Shown one piece after another: positions 26,201 through 32,307 of a DNA stretch of 32,855 nt. The stretch is taken from NCBI GenBank assembly GCA_027021685.1, contig JALUTW010000341.1, positions 1 to 32,855 of the forward strand, in the 5' to 3' direction. Every line of letters begins with the position of its first letter. Positions within the stretch are counted from its first letter, which is position 1. The notes beneath the pieces were generated by a model. It was not told where the DNA came from. It saw only the letters and a program-made list of their open reading frames with translations, and made no database searches. This DNA is from Chromatiales bacterium. Its GTDB lineage: Bacteria > Pseudomonadota > Gammaproteobacteria > CAMYNG01. Both the position numbers and the translations under genes were made by a program.

Positions 26201-26325
26201 TCCACCTGGGCCACCACGTCGCCGCGCTCCACCTTGTCGCCGACGTTCTTCTCCCAGCTCACCACGGTGCCCTCGGTCATGGTGTCCGAGAGCTTGGGCA
26301 TCTTGATGACGTACGGTTCGGCCAT
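23251..26325 (-). CDS. Fused pyruvate dehydrogenase E2-E3 (dihydrolipoyl acetyltransferase / dihydrolipoyl dehydrogenase)
   Basis: One 1024-residue protein carries two normally separate subunits. Two lipoyl domains (lipoyl Lys45 and Lys168, each in VETDKAIMDVEVF) are joined by Ala/Pro/Glu-rich linkers. Then come a peripheral subunit-binding domain (about 260-295) and the E2 acyltransferase core to about 525, with catalytic DHRIINGADAAKFL near 488. After a short Ala/Pro linker an FAD-dependent E3 begins near 539 (YDVVVIGGGPGGEDCA). It has the redox pair ECLWRGCIPSK (near 576-581), the NAD motif GVIGGGAIGVEMAQ, the FAVGDV segment and C-terminal HPHPTQTE. The frame is uninterrupted through the junction. 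Frames opening upstream of 26325 lie inside the E1 beta gene; the ATG starts MAEPYVIKMPKLS. It follows E1 beta by 38 bases. Confidence 0.93.
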   Translation of the reverse strand: MAEPYVIKMPKLSDTMTEGTVVSWEKNVGDKVERGDVVAQVETDKAIMDVEVFREGYLSGPLAPVDAVVPVGEPIGYLVASADEVREEGGAPPAAAPEPAAAAEPSGPAAAEPAAPAAEEEAPAEGAHPIKMPKLSDTMTEGVVVSWEKQPGDKVERGDVVAQVETDKAIMDVEVFREGYLSGPLAEADSVVPVGEPIAWLVPEPSQVRDVRRARTAAAPPPPEAPRAKPEPPGTAKPKTRIPAQPPGATPAPRPRTAKATPYARQLAGAHGIDLNSITGTGPGGVIVAADVLNAETQKTAVRRIYQVPGEGRPMDAMEKAVAHSMEYSLSMPLFRVTVNINPDTLKKISKQHGFSLTVTLAKAAALAIRDFPKVNAVYQHEDRIVEREQVDIGLAVETEGMGLVVPVLRDVVNRDLADLNANWRDLVARARIRRLKPDEYSNPTFTISNMGMLGVALFDAIPSPGTSAIFAIASQGPQGMPVTITADHRIINGADAAKFLNRFRELVENPAWVEGAAPGAAAPAPAPSGFTLPAGEWDYDVVVIGGGPGGEDCARDLAQHGFRVAMINDAPFPGGECLWRGCIPSKAWRAAADRIRDRTTDAHLGVKTGKPELDWKRLEQTRRKVLETRGQMALNTDKGVKIDVIQGFARFEDDHHVFVDTSGNVKDPHVRPRPGTGGKGRRVSFACAVIATGAPPFVPPIPGAREGLESGGVLTSDTVWSLRERPRRLGVIGGGAIGVEMAQIFQDFGTRVLLLEGRERILAEVEPEVAAQLTAVLNDDPRLAIETGVQVRSIKGEPGAMKVSYTDAQGKNRSFTCDHVLMATGKRPVLEPLALDKAGVEVENGVIRADERCRTSVPHIFAVGDVIGGYMLAHTAAQQGRVAAAVIAGEDMAYDETRDCGVIFTRPEAAFVGLSVEQARARGIDAVEVKVPMNIDAKAMINDERHGLIKLVADKDSHRIVGVHFLADHADTLIGEGVMMVSAGLTLEQVAHAIHPHPTQTELFGDLARRLLARLRRSARKRR
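25790..25873 (-). repeat. 84-bp identical repeat encoding part of lipoyl domain 2
   Basis: This block is identical to 26159-26242, exactly 369 bases (123 codons) away and in the same frame. Flanking lipoyl-domain sequence is also very similar. It encodes the region around the lipoylated Lys of each domain, and points to recent duplication or gene conversion between the domains. Confidence 0.85.
26159..26242 (-). repeat. 84-bp identical repeat encoding part of lipoyl domain 1
   Basis: Partner of 25790-25873, with no mismatch across 84 bases. It encodes the lipoyl-Lys region of the first lipoyl domain. Confidence 0.85.
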
Positions 26326-26363
26326 GCGTTGCCTGCTTCGTTGTCCGGATGGGGCGGCCGGGC

Positions 26364-27344
26364 TCAGATGCGGCCCATGACCTTGAGCGCCCCCTGGTAG
26401 ACGTCGTCGGCGTCGGGGATGGCGGCCTTCTCCAGGTTCTCGGCGTAGGGCACGGGGACGTCGGCGGCGTGGATGCGCACCGGCTGGGCGTCGAGGGCGA
26501 AGAAGCAGTCCTCGATGATGCCGGTGATGATCTCGGAGCCCACGCCCACCGGGGCCTCGTCCTCCTCGGCCACCAGCACGCGGTGGGTCTTTTCCACCGA
26601 GCGGCGGATGGTCTCGCGGTCGATGGGCTTGAGTGCGCGCAGGTCGATGACCTCGGCGCTGATGCCGTCGGCCTCCAGCCGCCGGGCCGCCTCCAGGCAC
26701 AGGTGCACGCTGTAGTTGTAGCCGATGAGGGTGATGTCCTCGCCCTCGCGCACCACCTCGGCCCCCTCCAGCGGGCGGAAGAACTCCTCGTCCGGCACCT
26801 CCTCCTTGAGGTTGTACATCTGCTCGTGCTCGATGACGATGACCGGGTCGTTGCAGCGCACCGCCGACTTGAGCATGCCGTAGGCGTCCAGCGGGCCGCG
26901 CGGGGTCACCACGCGCAGGCCGGCGGTGGACATGAACATGCGTGCCAGCCGCGCCGAGTGCTGGGCCGCGAGCTGGTGCGCGGTGCCGCCCGGGGTGCGG
27001 ATGACGATGGGGCACTGCACGCGGCCGCCCGACATGTAGCGGATCTTGGCCGCGGCGTTGATGATGGTGTCCAGCGCCAGCAGCGCGAAGTTGATGGACA
27101 TGATCTCGATGATGGGGCGCATGCCCGCCATGGAGGCGCCGATGCCGATGCCGGTGTACGAGTTCTCGGAGATGGGCGTGTCGATGACCCGCTCGGGGCC
27201 GTACTTGTCATACAGGCCCTGGGTGGCCTTGTAGGTGCCGCCGGCGACGCCGATGTCCTCGCCCATGGCGATCACCATGGGGTCGTTGGCCAGCTCCTCG
27301 TCGTGGGCGCGGCGGATCGCCTCCCAGTATGCAATCACTGCCAT
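26364..27344 (-). CDS. pdhB: Pyruvate dehydrogenase E1 component, beta subunit
   Basis: Beta subunit of the heterotetrameric thiamine-diphosphate E1, which decarboxylates pyruvate and acetylates the E2 lipoyl groups. The 326-residue protein shows YWEAIRRAHDEELANDP, MGEDIGVAGGTYKAT, VIDTPISENSYTGIGIGAS, IRYMSGGRVQCPIVIRTPGG and HSARLARMFMSTAGLRVVTP, ending VPVPYAENLEKAAIPDADDV. The sequence fits pyruvate E1 better than branched-chain E1, but specificity is inferred. The ATG at 27344 follows GAGGAAG. It is 18 bases downstream of E1 alpha and 38 upstream of E2-E3. Confidence 0.93.
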   Translation of the reverse strand: MAVIAYWEAIRRAHDEELANDPMVIAMGEDIGVAGGTYKATQGLYDKYGPERVIDTPISENSYTGIGIGASMAGMRPIIEIMSINFALLALDTIINAAAKIRYMSGGRVQCPIVIRTPGGTAHQLAAQHSARLARMFMSTAGLRVVTPRGPLDAYGMLKSAVRCNDPVIVIEHEQMYNLKEEVPDEEFFRPLEGAEVVREGEDITLIGYNYSVHLCLEAARRLEADGISAEVIDLRALKPIDRETIRRSVEKTHRVLVAEEDEAPVGVGSEIITGIIEDCFFALDAQPVRIHAADVPVPYAENLEKAAIPDADDVYQGALKVMGRI

Positions 27345-27362
27345 GGTGAACTTCCTCGATGC

Positions 27363-28373
27363 CTATTTCTGCAGCGGCCCGATCCAGCGCGGATCCGGGT
27401 TGTCGTCCAGCACGTAGCGGGTCAGGTCCTCGACCTTCGGCGGCGGACTCTCCTCGGCGAACCGGACGATGTCGTTCTCGATCTCGTCGTCGATCTCCTT
27501 TTCCATCGCCTTGATGTCCTCGGGCGTGATGACGCCCTCCTCGATGAGCCGGGCGCTGAAGATGCGGATGGGATCGCGCTTCTCCCACTCCTTCTCCTCC
27601 TCCCGGGTGCGGTAGCCCTTGGCGTCGGACATGGAGTGGCCGCGGAAGCGGTAGGTCATGAACTCGATGAAGTAGGGCCGGCGCTTGCCGCGCACGTAGT
27701 CGATGGCCTTCTCCGCTGCCTCCATCACCACGTCGATGTCCATGCCGTCGTGCTGCGAGGCCTCGATGTTGTAGGCGCACATGCGCTTGTACTGGTCGGT
27801 GACCGCGGTCGAGCGGTCGATGCGGGTGCCGATGGCGTACTGGTTGTTCTCGCACACGAACAGCACCGGCAGGTCCCAGATGGAGGCCATGTTCATGGTC
27901 TCGTGGAACGTGCCCTGGTTGTTGGCGCCGTCGCCGAGGAAGCAGATGGCGATCTGATCGGTGCTCTTGTGCTTGCAGGCCAGGGCCAGGCCCGCGGCCA
28001 GCGGGAAGGGCTGGCCCACCAGGGCGTAGCCGCCCATGAAGTTCACCGTGGGATCGAAGATGTGCATGGAGCCGCCGCGCCCGCGCGAGGAGCCGGTCTC
28101 CTTGCCGTAGAGCTCGGCCATGACCTCGCGCGGCGGGGCGCCGGTCTTGATGGCGTGGATGTGGTCGCGGTAGCCGGTGATGACGTAGTCGCCGTCGGTG
28201 CCGCGGTTGACCCGGGCCTTCTCCAGCACCCCGGTGGCCACCGCCTCCTGGCCCGAATACAAATGGAGGAAACCGCCGATCTTGCGCTCCATGTAGGCCT
28301 CGAAGCAGCGGTCCTCGAAGCGGCGGTAGAACATCATCTCGCGCAGCAGGCGCTTGCGGTCGGCTTCGTTCAT
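27363..28373 (-). CDS. pdhA: Pyruvate dehydrogenase E1 component, alpha subunit
   Basis: Alpha subunit of the alpha2-beta2 pyruvate dehydrogenase E1. The 336-residue protein has RRFEDRCFEAYMERKIGGF, HLYSGQEAVATG, YRDHIHAIKTG, GRGGSMHIFD and the thiamine-diphosphate motif GDGANNQGTFHETMNMA followed by FVCENNQYAIGT. FRGHSMSDAKGYRTREE corresponds to the loop phosphorylated in mitochondrial E1 alpha. This alpha/beta form is the Gram-positive/mitochondrial type, unlike the single-chain AceE usual in enteric gammaproteobacteria. First gene of the operon and divergent from the NTF2-like gene; an AAGG ribosome site precedes the ATG. Confidence 0.94.
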   Translation of the reverse strand: MNEADRKRLLREMMFYRRFEDRCFEAYMERKIGGFLHLYSGQEAVATGVLEKARVNRGTDGDYVITGYRDHIHAIKTGAPPREVMAELYGKETGSSRGRGGSMHIFDPTVNFMGGYALVGQPFPLAAGLALACKHKSTDQIAICFLGDGANNQGTFHETMNMASIWDLPVLFVCENNQYAIGTRIDRSTAVTDQYKRMCAYNIEASQHDGMDIDVVMEAAEKAIDYVRGKRRPYFIEFMTYRFRGHSMSDAKGYRTREEEKEWEKRDPIRIFSARLIEEGVITPEDIKAMEKEIDDEIENDIVRFAEESPPPKVEDLTRYVLDDNPDPRWIGPLQK

Positions 28374-28628
28374 GGAGCCCTTACCTTGTTAATTGCTTGT
28401 AAATCAAACGGCTGCGGGCCAGGCGGGAGCGGGCCGGGCCGGAAAGCGGCGTATGATCGGCCTTTTGGCCCATGAGGTCAAGGAAGGCCCGGCCCGCGGG
28501 TCCGGCGTCCGGCCCCCTTTTCACGGCGAAATCATCGATTTATGGTCACGGCGGCTAAACCCGGCCCGGCGCCTGCCGATAACGCGGGCAGTCCCCGGCG
28601 ACCCCCTGCGCAGGCTACGGACACGCCC
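28374..28628. promoter_or_regulatory. Divergent region between pdhA and the NTF2-like gene
   Basis: This interval must contain promoters for both directions. Positions 28385-28412 are A+T-rich (TTGTTAATTGCTTGTAAATC) and are the likeliest core promoter of the pdh operon. I cannot assign -35/-10 hexamers with confidence. No convincing PdhR-type palindrome is seen. Confidence 0.35.
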
Positions 28629-29048
28629 ATGTCGGAACTGGTGATACGCGAATGGCTCGAACGCCTGGCCGAGACCGTGGCCCGGCGCGACCTGGACGGC
28701 CACATGGCATTGATCTCGAAAAAGGTGTATGTCTATGGCCTGCCCGGCGACAAGACGGTGGACTACGCGGGCTGGCGGCTGCGGCGCGAGAACGAGCTGC
28801 GCAAGGGGCTGCTGGCCGGCCTGCGGCACAACGGCGTCACCATCCGCAACATCGGCCTGCGCCGGGTGGGCTTCAACACCACCGAGACCCTGGTGGCCGC
28901 CAGCGGCCACGAGGTGGCGGTGAACAAGGACATGATCCTCGAACAGGAGGAGGACGGCCAGTGGCGGCTGGTGGAGGAAAAGATCCTCCACTGGCAGGTC
29001 CGCCCCGGCGGCGCACGGCATGAGCAAAAAGAAAAAGACCCGCCTTGA
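28629..29048 (+). CDS. NTF2-like superfamily protein of unknown function
   Basis: The 139-residue protein has the length and pattern of a SnoaL/NTF2-like fold: a first amphipathic helix (VIREWLERLAETVARRDLDGH), then LISKKVYVYGLPGDKTVDYAGW, and several beta strands ending DGQWRLVEEKILHWQV. No catalytic signature is evident. The frame opens at 28542, but the upstream part is Pro/Ala-rich and unlike a domain, so the ATG at 28629 is preferred; its ribosome site is weak either way. Its end overlaps the start of fumC by 29 bases. Confidence 0.65.
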   Translation: MSELVIREWLERLAETVARRDLDGHMALISKKVYVYGLPGDKTVDYAGWRLRRENELRKGLLAGLRHNGVTIRNIGLRRVGFNTTETLVAASGHEVAVNKDMILEQEEDGQWRLVEEKILHWQVRPGGARHEQKEKDPP

Positions 29049-30417
29049 ACGCGACTCCATGGGCGAGCTGGAGGTTCCGGCCGACGCCCTCTACGGCGCC
29101 CAGACCCAGCGCGCCGTCGACAACTTCCCCATCAGCGGCCTGACCCTGCCGCCGCCCCTGATCCAGGCCCTGGCCCGGATCAAGGCCGCCTGCGCCCGGG
29201 TCAACGCCGAGCTGGGCCTGCTGGACCAGGCGCGCGCGGAGGCCATCGCCGCGGCTGCCGACGAGGTGGCCGCGGGGCGGCACCTGGAGCACTTCCCGGT
29301 GGACGTGTTCCAGACCGGCTCCGGCACCTCCAGCAACATGAACGCCAACGAGGTCATCGCCCGCCTGGCCGCGGAGCGCGCCGGCGTGGACGTGCATCCC
29401 AACGATCACGTCAACATGAGCCAGTCCTCCAACGACGTGTTCCCCAGCGCCATCCAGCTCGCCGCCTGTGCCGAGATCTCGCACTGGCTGCTGCCGGCGC
29501 TGGATCACCTGGCCGCCACCATCGAGGGCCGGGCACAGGAGCTGGCCGGCGTGGTCAAGACCGGGCGCACCCATCTCATGGACGCCATGCCGGTGACCCT
29601 GGGCCAGGAGCTCTCGGGCTGGGCCCACCAGGTGCGCCAGGACATCTACCGCCTGCAGGCGGCCCTGACCCGGCTGGCGCAGCTCCCCGTCGGCGGCACC
29701 GCGGTGGGCACCGGCGTCAACGCCCCGGCCGACTTCGGTCCGCGCGTGTGCGCCCAGCTGGCCGAGGCCACCGGGCTCGCCCTGCGCAGCAGCGACAACT
29801 ACTTCGCCGGCCTCTCGGCCCCGGACGCCGTGGTGGAGACCAGCGGCCAGCTCCGCACCACCGCGGTGAGCCTGATGAAGATCGCCAACGACCTGCGCTG
29901 GATGAACAGCGGCCCGCTGGCGGGGCTGGCCGAGATCGCCCTGCCTGCGCTGCAGCCCGGCTCTTCCATCATGCCGGGCAAGGTCAACCCGGTGATCCCG
30001 GAGGCGGTGGCCATGGTCTGCGCCCAGGTCATGGGCAACGACGCCACCGTGGCCGTCGCCGGGCAGTCGGGCAACTTCCAGCTCAACGTCATGCTGCCGG
30101 TCATGGGCTACAACCTGCTCCAGAGCATCCACCTGCTCACCAGCGCCGCCCGCGTGCTGGCGGACAAGGCCGTCGCCGGCTTCCAGGTCAACGAGGACCG
30201 CCTGCGCGAGGCACTGGAGCGCAACCCCATCCTGATCACGGCGCTCAATCCCGTCATCGGCTACGAGAAAGGGGCGGCCATCGCCAAGCGCGCCTACGCC
30301 GAGGGCCGGCCGCTGCTGGAGGTGGCGCGGGAGATGACCGATCTGCCGGAAGAGGAACTGAAGCGCCTGCTGGATCCCCTGCGCCTCACCCGGGGCGGCC
30401 TGCCCGGGGGCGACTGA
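29020..30417 (+). CDS. fumC: Class II fumarate hydratase
   Basis: Interconverts fumarate and malate in the TCA cycle; an iron-independent homotetramer of the cytosol. The 465-residue protein has DSMGELEVPADALYGAQTQR, QTGSGTSSNMNANEV, HPNDHVNMSQSSNDVFPSA, GRTHLMDAMPVTLGQE, the GSSIMPGKVNPVIPE signature loop with the catalytic Ser, and AGQSGNFQLNVMLPVM. The ATG at 29020 lies inside the preceding gene; a Lys-rich MSKKKKTRLER leader follows. Fumarase C rather than aspartase or argininosuccinate lyase is supported by the overall pattern. Confidence 0.95.
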   Translation: MSKKKKTRLERDSMGELEVPADALYGAQTQRAVDNFPISGLTLPPPLIQALARIKAACARVNAELGLLDQARAEAIAAAADEVAAGRHLEHFPVDVFQTGSGTSSNMNANEVIARLAAERAGVDVHPNDHVNMSQSSNDVFPSAIQLAACAEISHWLLPALDHLAATIEGRAQELAGVVKTGRTHLMDAMPVTLGQELSGWAHQVRQDIYRLQAALTRLAQLPVGGTAVGTGVNAPADFGPRVCAQLAEATGLALRSSDNYFAGLSAPDAVVETSGQLRTTAVSLMKIANDLRWMNSGPLAGLAEIALPALQPGSSIMPGKVNPVIPEAVAMVCAQVMGNDATVAVAGQSGNFQLNVMLPVMGYNLLQSIHLLTSAARVLADKAVAGFQVNEDRLREALERNPILITALNPVIGYEKGAAIAKRAYAEGRPLLEVAREMTDLPEEELKRLLDPLRLTRGGLPGGD

Positions 30418-30537
30418 GCCGGGACGGCGGCCGGCGGGGCGGCACTCCCCGGTGCGGCGCGCGGCATTTTGAGAACGGGTTCTGGTCCGCTTGGACAACG
30501 ATGCCCTTTAATGCAATGATGCGGGCTCCGCCACCGG

Positions 30538-30819
30538 ATGACGCACGCCATGAGAATGCTGTCTGCCGCCTGCTGTCTCCTGCTGGCCGCCGCCGCGGCC
30601 GCCGGAGAGAGCATCGCGCCGGAATACCTGCCGGGTGACGACTTCGCGCCGCGTTTCGAACCGGGCGCCGCCGTGCCGCCACCGGCGCCCGAGGTCTATG
30701 CCCCCCGCTTCACCCCCGGCGCCACGCCCGAACCCGCCGCGGTGCCCGCCCCCGAACCCCTGACCGAACAACCGGTCCCGCCGCAGCCGGCCCCCGCGGC
30801 GGAGACCGACACCCCCTGA
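30538..30819 (+). CDS. Small proline-rich exported protein
   Basis: The 93-residue product is not recognised. It has a signal peptide (about residues 1-22, ending AAAAAAG) and a mature part with 20 or more prolines. Two similar segments, FAPRFEPGA and YAPRFTPGA, suggest an internal duplication. The remainder is Pro/Ala/Glu-rich. A second possible start (ATG 30550) would shorten the signal slightly. It ends 4 bases before sixA. Codon use agrees with coding, but similarity evidence is lacking. Confidence 0.5.
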   Translation: MTHAMRMLSAACCLLLAAAAAAGESIAPEYLPGDDFAPRFEPGAAVPPPAPEVYAPRFTPGATPEPAAVPAPEPLTEQPVPPQPAPAAETDTP

Positions 30820-30823
30820 GTTC

Positions 30824-31312
30824 ATGCTCCGCCTGCTGCTCCTGCGCCATGCCAAGTCCCAGTGGGGCAGCCCCGACCTGGCCGATGCCGACCGCCCCCT
30901 CAACGAGCGCGGCGAGCGCGATGCGCCGGAGATGGGCCGGCGCCTGGCGGCCGCCGGCCTGGTCCCGGCCCGGGTCCTGTGCAGCCCGGCGGTGCGGGCC
31001 GAGACCACCGCCCGCCTGGTGCTGGCCCAGATGGCCCCGGCACAGCCGGAACTGGTGCTGGAAAAGGGGATCTACGACGCCAGCCCGGCGCGGCTGCTGG
31101 ACATCCTCACCGCCCAGCCCGACGCGGTGACACCGCTCATGCTGGTGGGCCACAACCCCGGGCTGACCGAACTGGCCAACCGCCTGGGCCGCGACCTGCA
31201 CATCGACAACATTCCCACCTGCGGCGTGGTGTGCCTGGACTTCGAGATCGAAAGCTGGCGCCAGCTCACCCCCTACCTGGGCCGGCTGGTGCTGTTCGAC
31301 CGCCCATCGTGA
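30824..31312 (+). CDS. sixA: Phosphohistidine phosphatase SixA
   Basis: Histidine-phosphatase-family enzyme that removes phosphate from phosphohistidine; in E. coli it acts on the nitrogen phosphotransferase system. The 162-residue protein has the N-terminal LLLLRHAKSQWG (catalytic His9), DRPLNERGERDAPEMGRRL, LCSPAVRAETTA and the second-His motif LMLVGHNPGLTELAN. Length matches SixA (about 160). It begins 4 bases after the small exported protein gene, so the two are probably cotranscribed. Confidence 0.93.
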   Translation: MLRLLLLRHAKSQWGSPDLADADRPLNERGERDAPEMGRRLAAAGLVPARVLCSPAVRAETTARLVLAQMAPAQPELVLEKGIYDASPARLLDILTAQPDAVTPLMLVGHNPGLTELANRLGRDLHIDNIPTCGVVCLDFEIESWRQLTPYLGRLVLFDRPS

Positions 31313-31367
31313 CAACAGGCGGGACACGCCGGGTGCCATGGCCGCGCCATCGCACCGGGCAGGACCG

Positions 31368-31430
31368 CCTCCGTCCTCTGCCCTCCGTCTTCTGTCCTCC
31401 GTCTTCTGTCCTCTGTCCTCCGTCCTCTGA
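31368..31430. repeat. Nine perfect tandem 7-bp units (CYTCYGT)
   Basis: Nine contiguous heptamers fill exactly 63 bases: CCTCCGT, CCTCTGC, CCTCCGT, CTTCTGT, CCTCCGT, CTTCTGT, CCTCTGT, CCTCCGT and CCTCTGA. The array ends one base from the stop codon of the DUF6231-like gene. The same unit type occurs at 3148-3182, also ending in CTGAAT. On the minus strand it reads as TEDRGQ-like peptides, which are not genes. Confidence 0.9.
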
Positions 31431-31431
31431 A

Positions 31432-31926
31432 TTACCACCAGTACTTGTCGAACAGCTCGGGATGGGCCCAGTCGCGGCTGTTGAGCCAGTCGGGAGTGAT
31501 CTTGTAGTCGTGCAGGTCGAAGGTGTAGACGCGCACCTCGGCCTCGCCGCGCGGATAGCGGCCGATGCGGATGAGCCCCAGCGCCAGCAGGTCGGCCTCG
31601 TGCCAGGTGGCGGGATCATCGCCGGGCGCCACCCGCAGGGCCACCACCACCCGCTGGGCGTGGAGATCCCGGAGCCGTGCCAGCAGCATCTCCCCGGTGT
31701 GCTTGTCCACCCTCTCCAGCACGCCGGAGACGTAGGCCAGGTCCAGCCGCCCCAGTGCATCCACGCTGGCCAGCCAGTCGCCGTGGCTCACGCACACCAG
31801 GCGTGCCGCGGGATGGGCATGCAGGTACTCGTTGAACAGCCCGCACTCCCCGCCCAGCACCAGGATGGAGGCCGGGCGCATCTGCTCGGCGAGCCGGAGC
31901 ACGTCCTGCTGGTGGTCGTCGGCCAT
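31432..31926 (-). CDS. DUF6231-like protein (methyltransferase-like fold)
   Basis: The 164-residue cytosolic protein resembles a short gammaproteobacterial family that I recall as DUF6231, which is a tentative match. It has a Rossmann-like beginning (MRPASILVLGGECGLFNEYL) and LDLAYVSGVLERVDKHTGEMLLARLRDL, where a methyltransferase would have its acidic D-x-A strand. The C-terminus, WLNSRDWAHPELFDKYWW, is Trp/Tyr-rich. No catalytic motif is clear. The ATG at 31926 is preceded by AGGTAAAGG. Confidence 0.7.
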   Translation of the reverse strand: MADDHQQDVLRLAEQMRPASILVLGGECGLFNEYLHAHPAARLVCVSHGDWLASVDALGRLDLAYVSGVLERVDKHTGEMLLARLRDLHAQRVVVALRVAPGDDPATWHEADLLALGLIRIGRYPRGEAEVRVYTFDLHDYKITPDWLNSRDWAHPELFDKYWW

Positions 31927-31934
31927 GCCTTTAC

Positions 31935-32192
31935 CTGATTCGTTCCATAAACTTCCTCCCCGTGGGATGAAGGGGTCAGGAAAAAAGCCCGTGTTCCGAT
32001 CCCCTCACCCTTGGCCCTCTCCCGCAGGGAGAGGGGAGCGTCTTTTCACCCGCCGCGGGGGGCTGGTGCCGTGACCGGTTTTTCCGTCCCCCTCTCCCCC
32101 GCATCGCGGGGGAGAGGGTCGGGGTGAGGGGGTGTGCACCGGGCAGCTCCCCGGCACCCCGCCGAAGACCGGACGAGTTTCATGCAACTGTC
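31935..32192 (-). repeat. Dispersed hairpin-rich element, copy B (inverted relative to copy A)
   Basis: Read on the minus strand it follows the same block order as 21437-21813. TTTCATGCAACTGTC at 32178-32192 (plus strand) is the complement of the copy A end. The 83-bp core at 32073-32155 contains a perfect 13-bp hairpin (CCCTCTCCCCCGC / GCGGGGGAGAGGG, 32090-32118). A second hairpin is CCCTCTCCC / GGGAGAGGG at 32015-32035. A six-A run at 31981-31986 equals the T-run of copy A. No gene lies inside. Confidence 0.75.
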
Positions 32193-32273
32193 AGGTTCAG
32201 CCTAGCGCGTGGTGCCGGCCGGTGCGAGGCCCGGGGGTCGAAATGGGAACCAATTCCGCAGTGCCGCCCGTGG

Positions 32274-32279
32274 CATAAT
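32274..32279 (+). promoter_or_regulatory. Candidate -10 element for pyrC
   Basis: CATAAT lies 28 bases before the GTG start of pyrC. If used, transcription would begin near 32286, downstream of the alternative in-frame ATG at 32278, which supports the GTG start. No clear -35 is seen. Confidence 0.4.
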
Positions 32280-32307
32280 GGGTGCCGGCAACCGGAAACC
32301 CGCGCAC

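Noticed and set aside
23176..26400. 1074-codon plus-strand frame opposite the E2-E3 gene
   Set aside because: Low-complexity His/Gly/Val sequence that mirrors the two lipoyl repeats; an antisense shadow.
31368..31430. Possible CRISPR array
   Set aside because: Units are 7 bp and directly joined, without spacers, and there are no cas genes.
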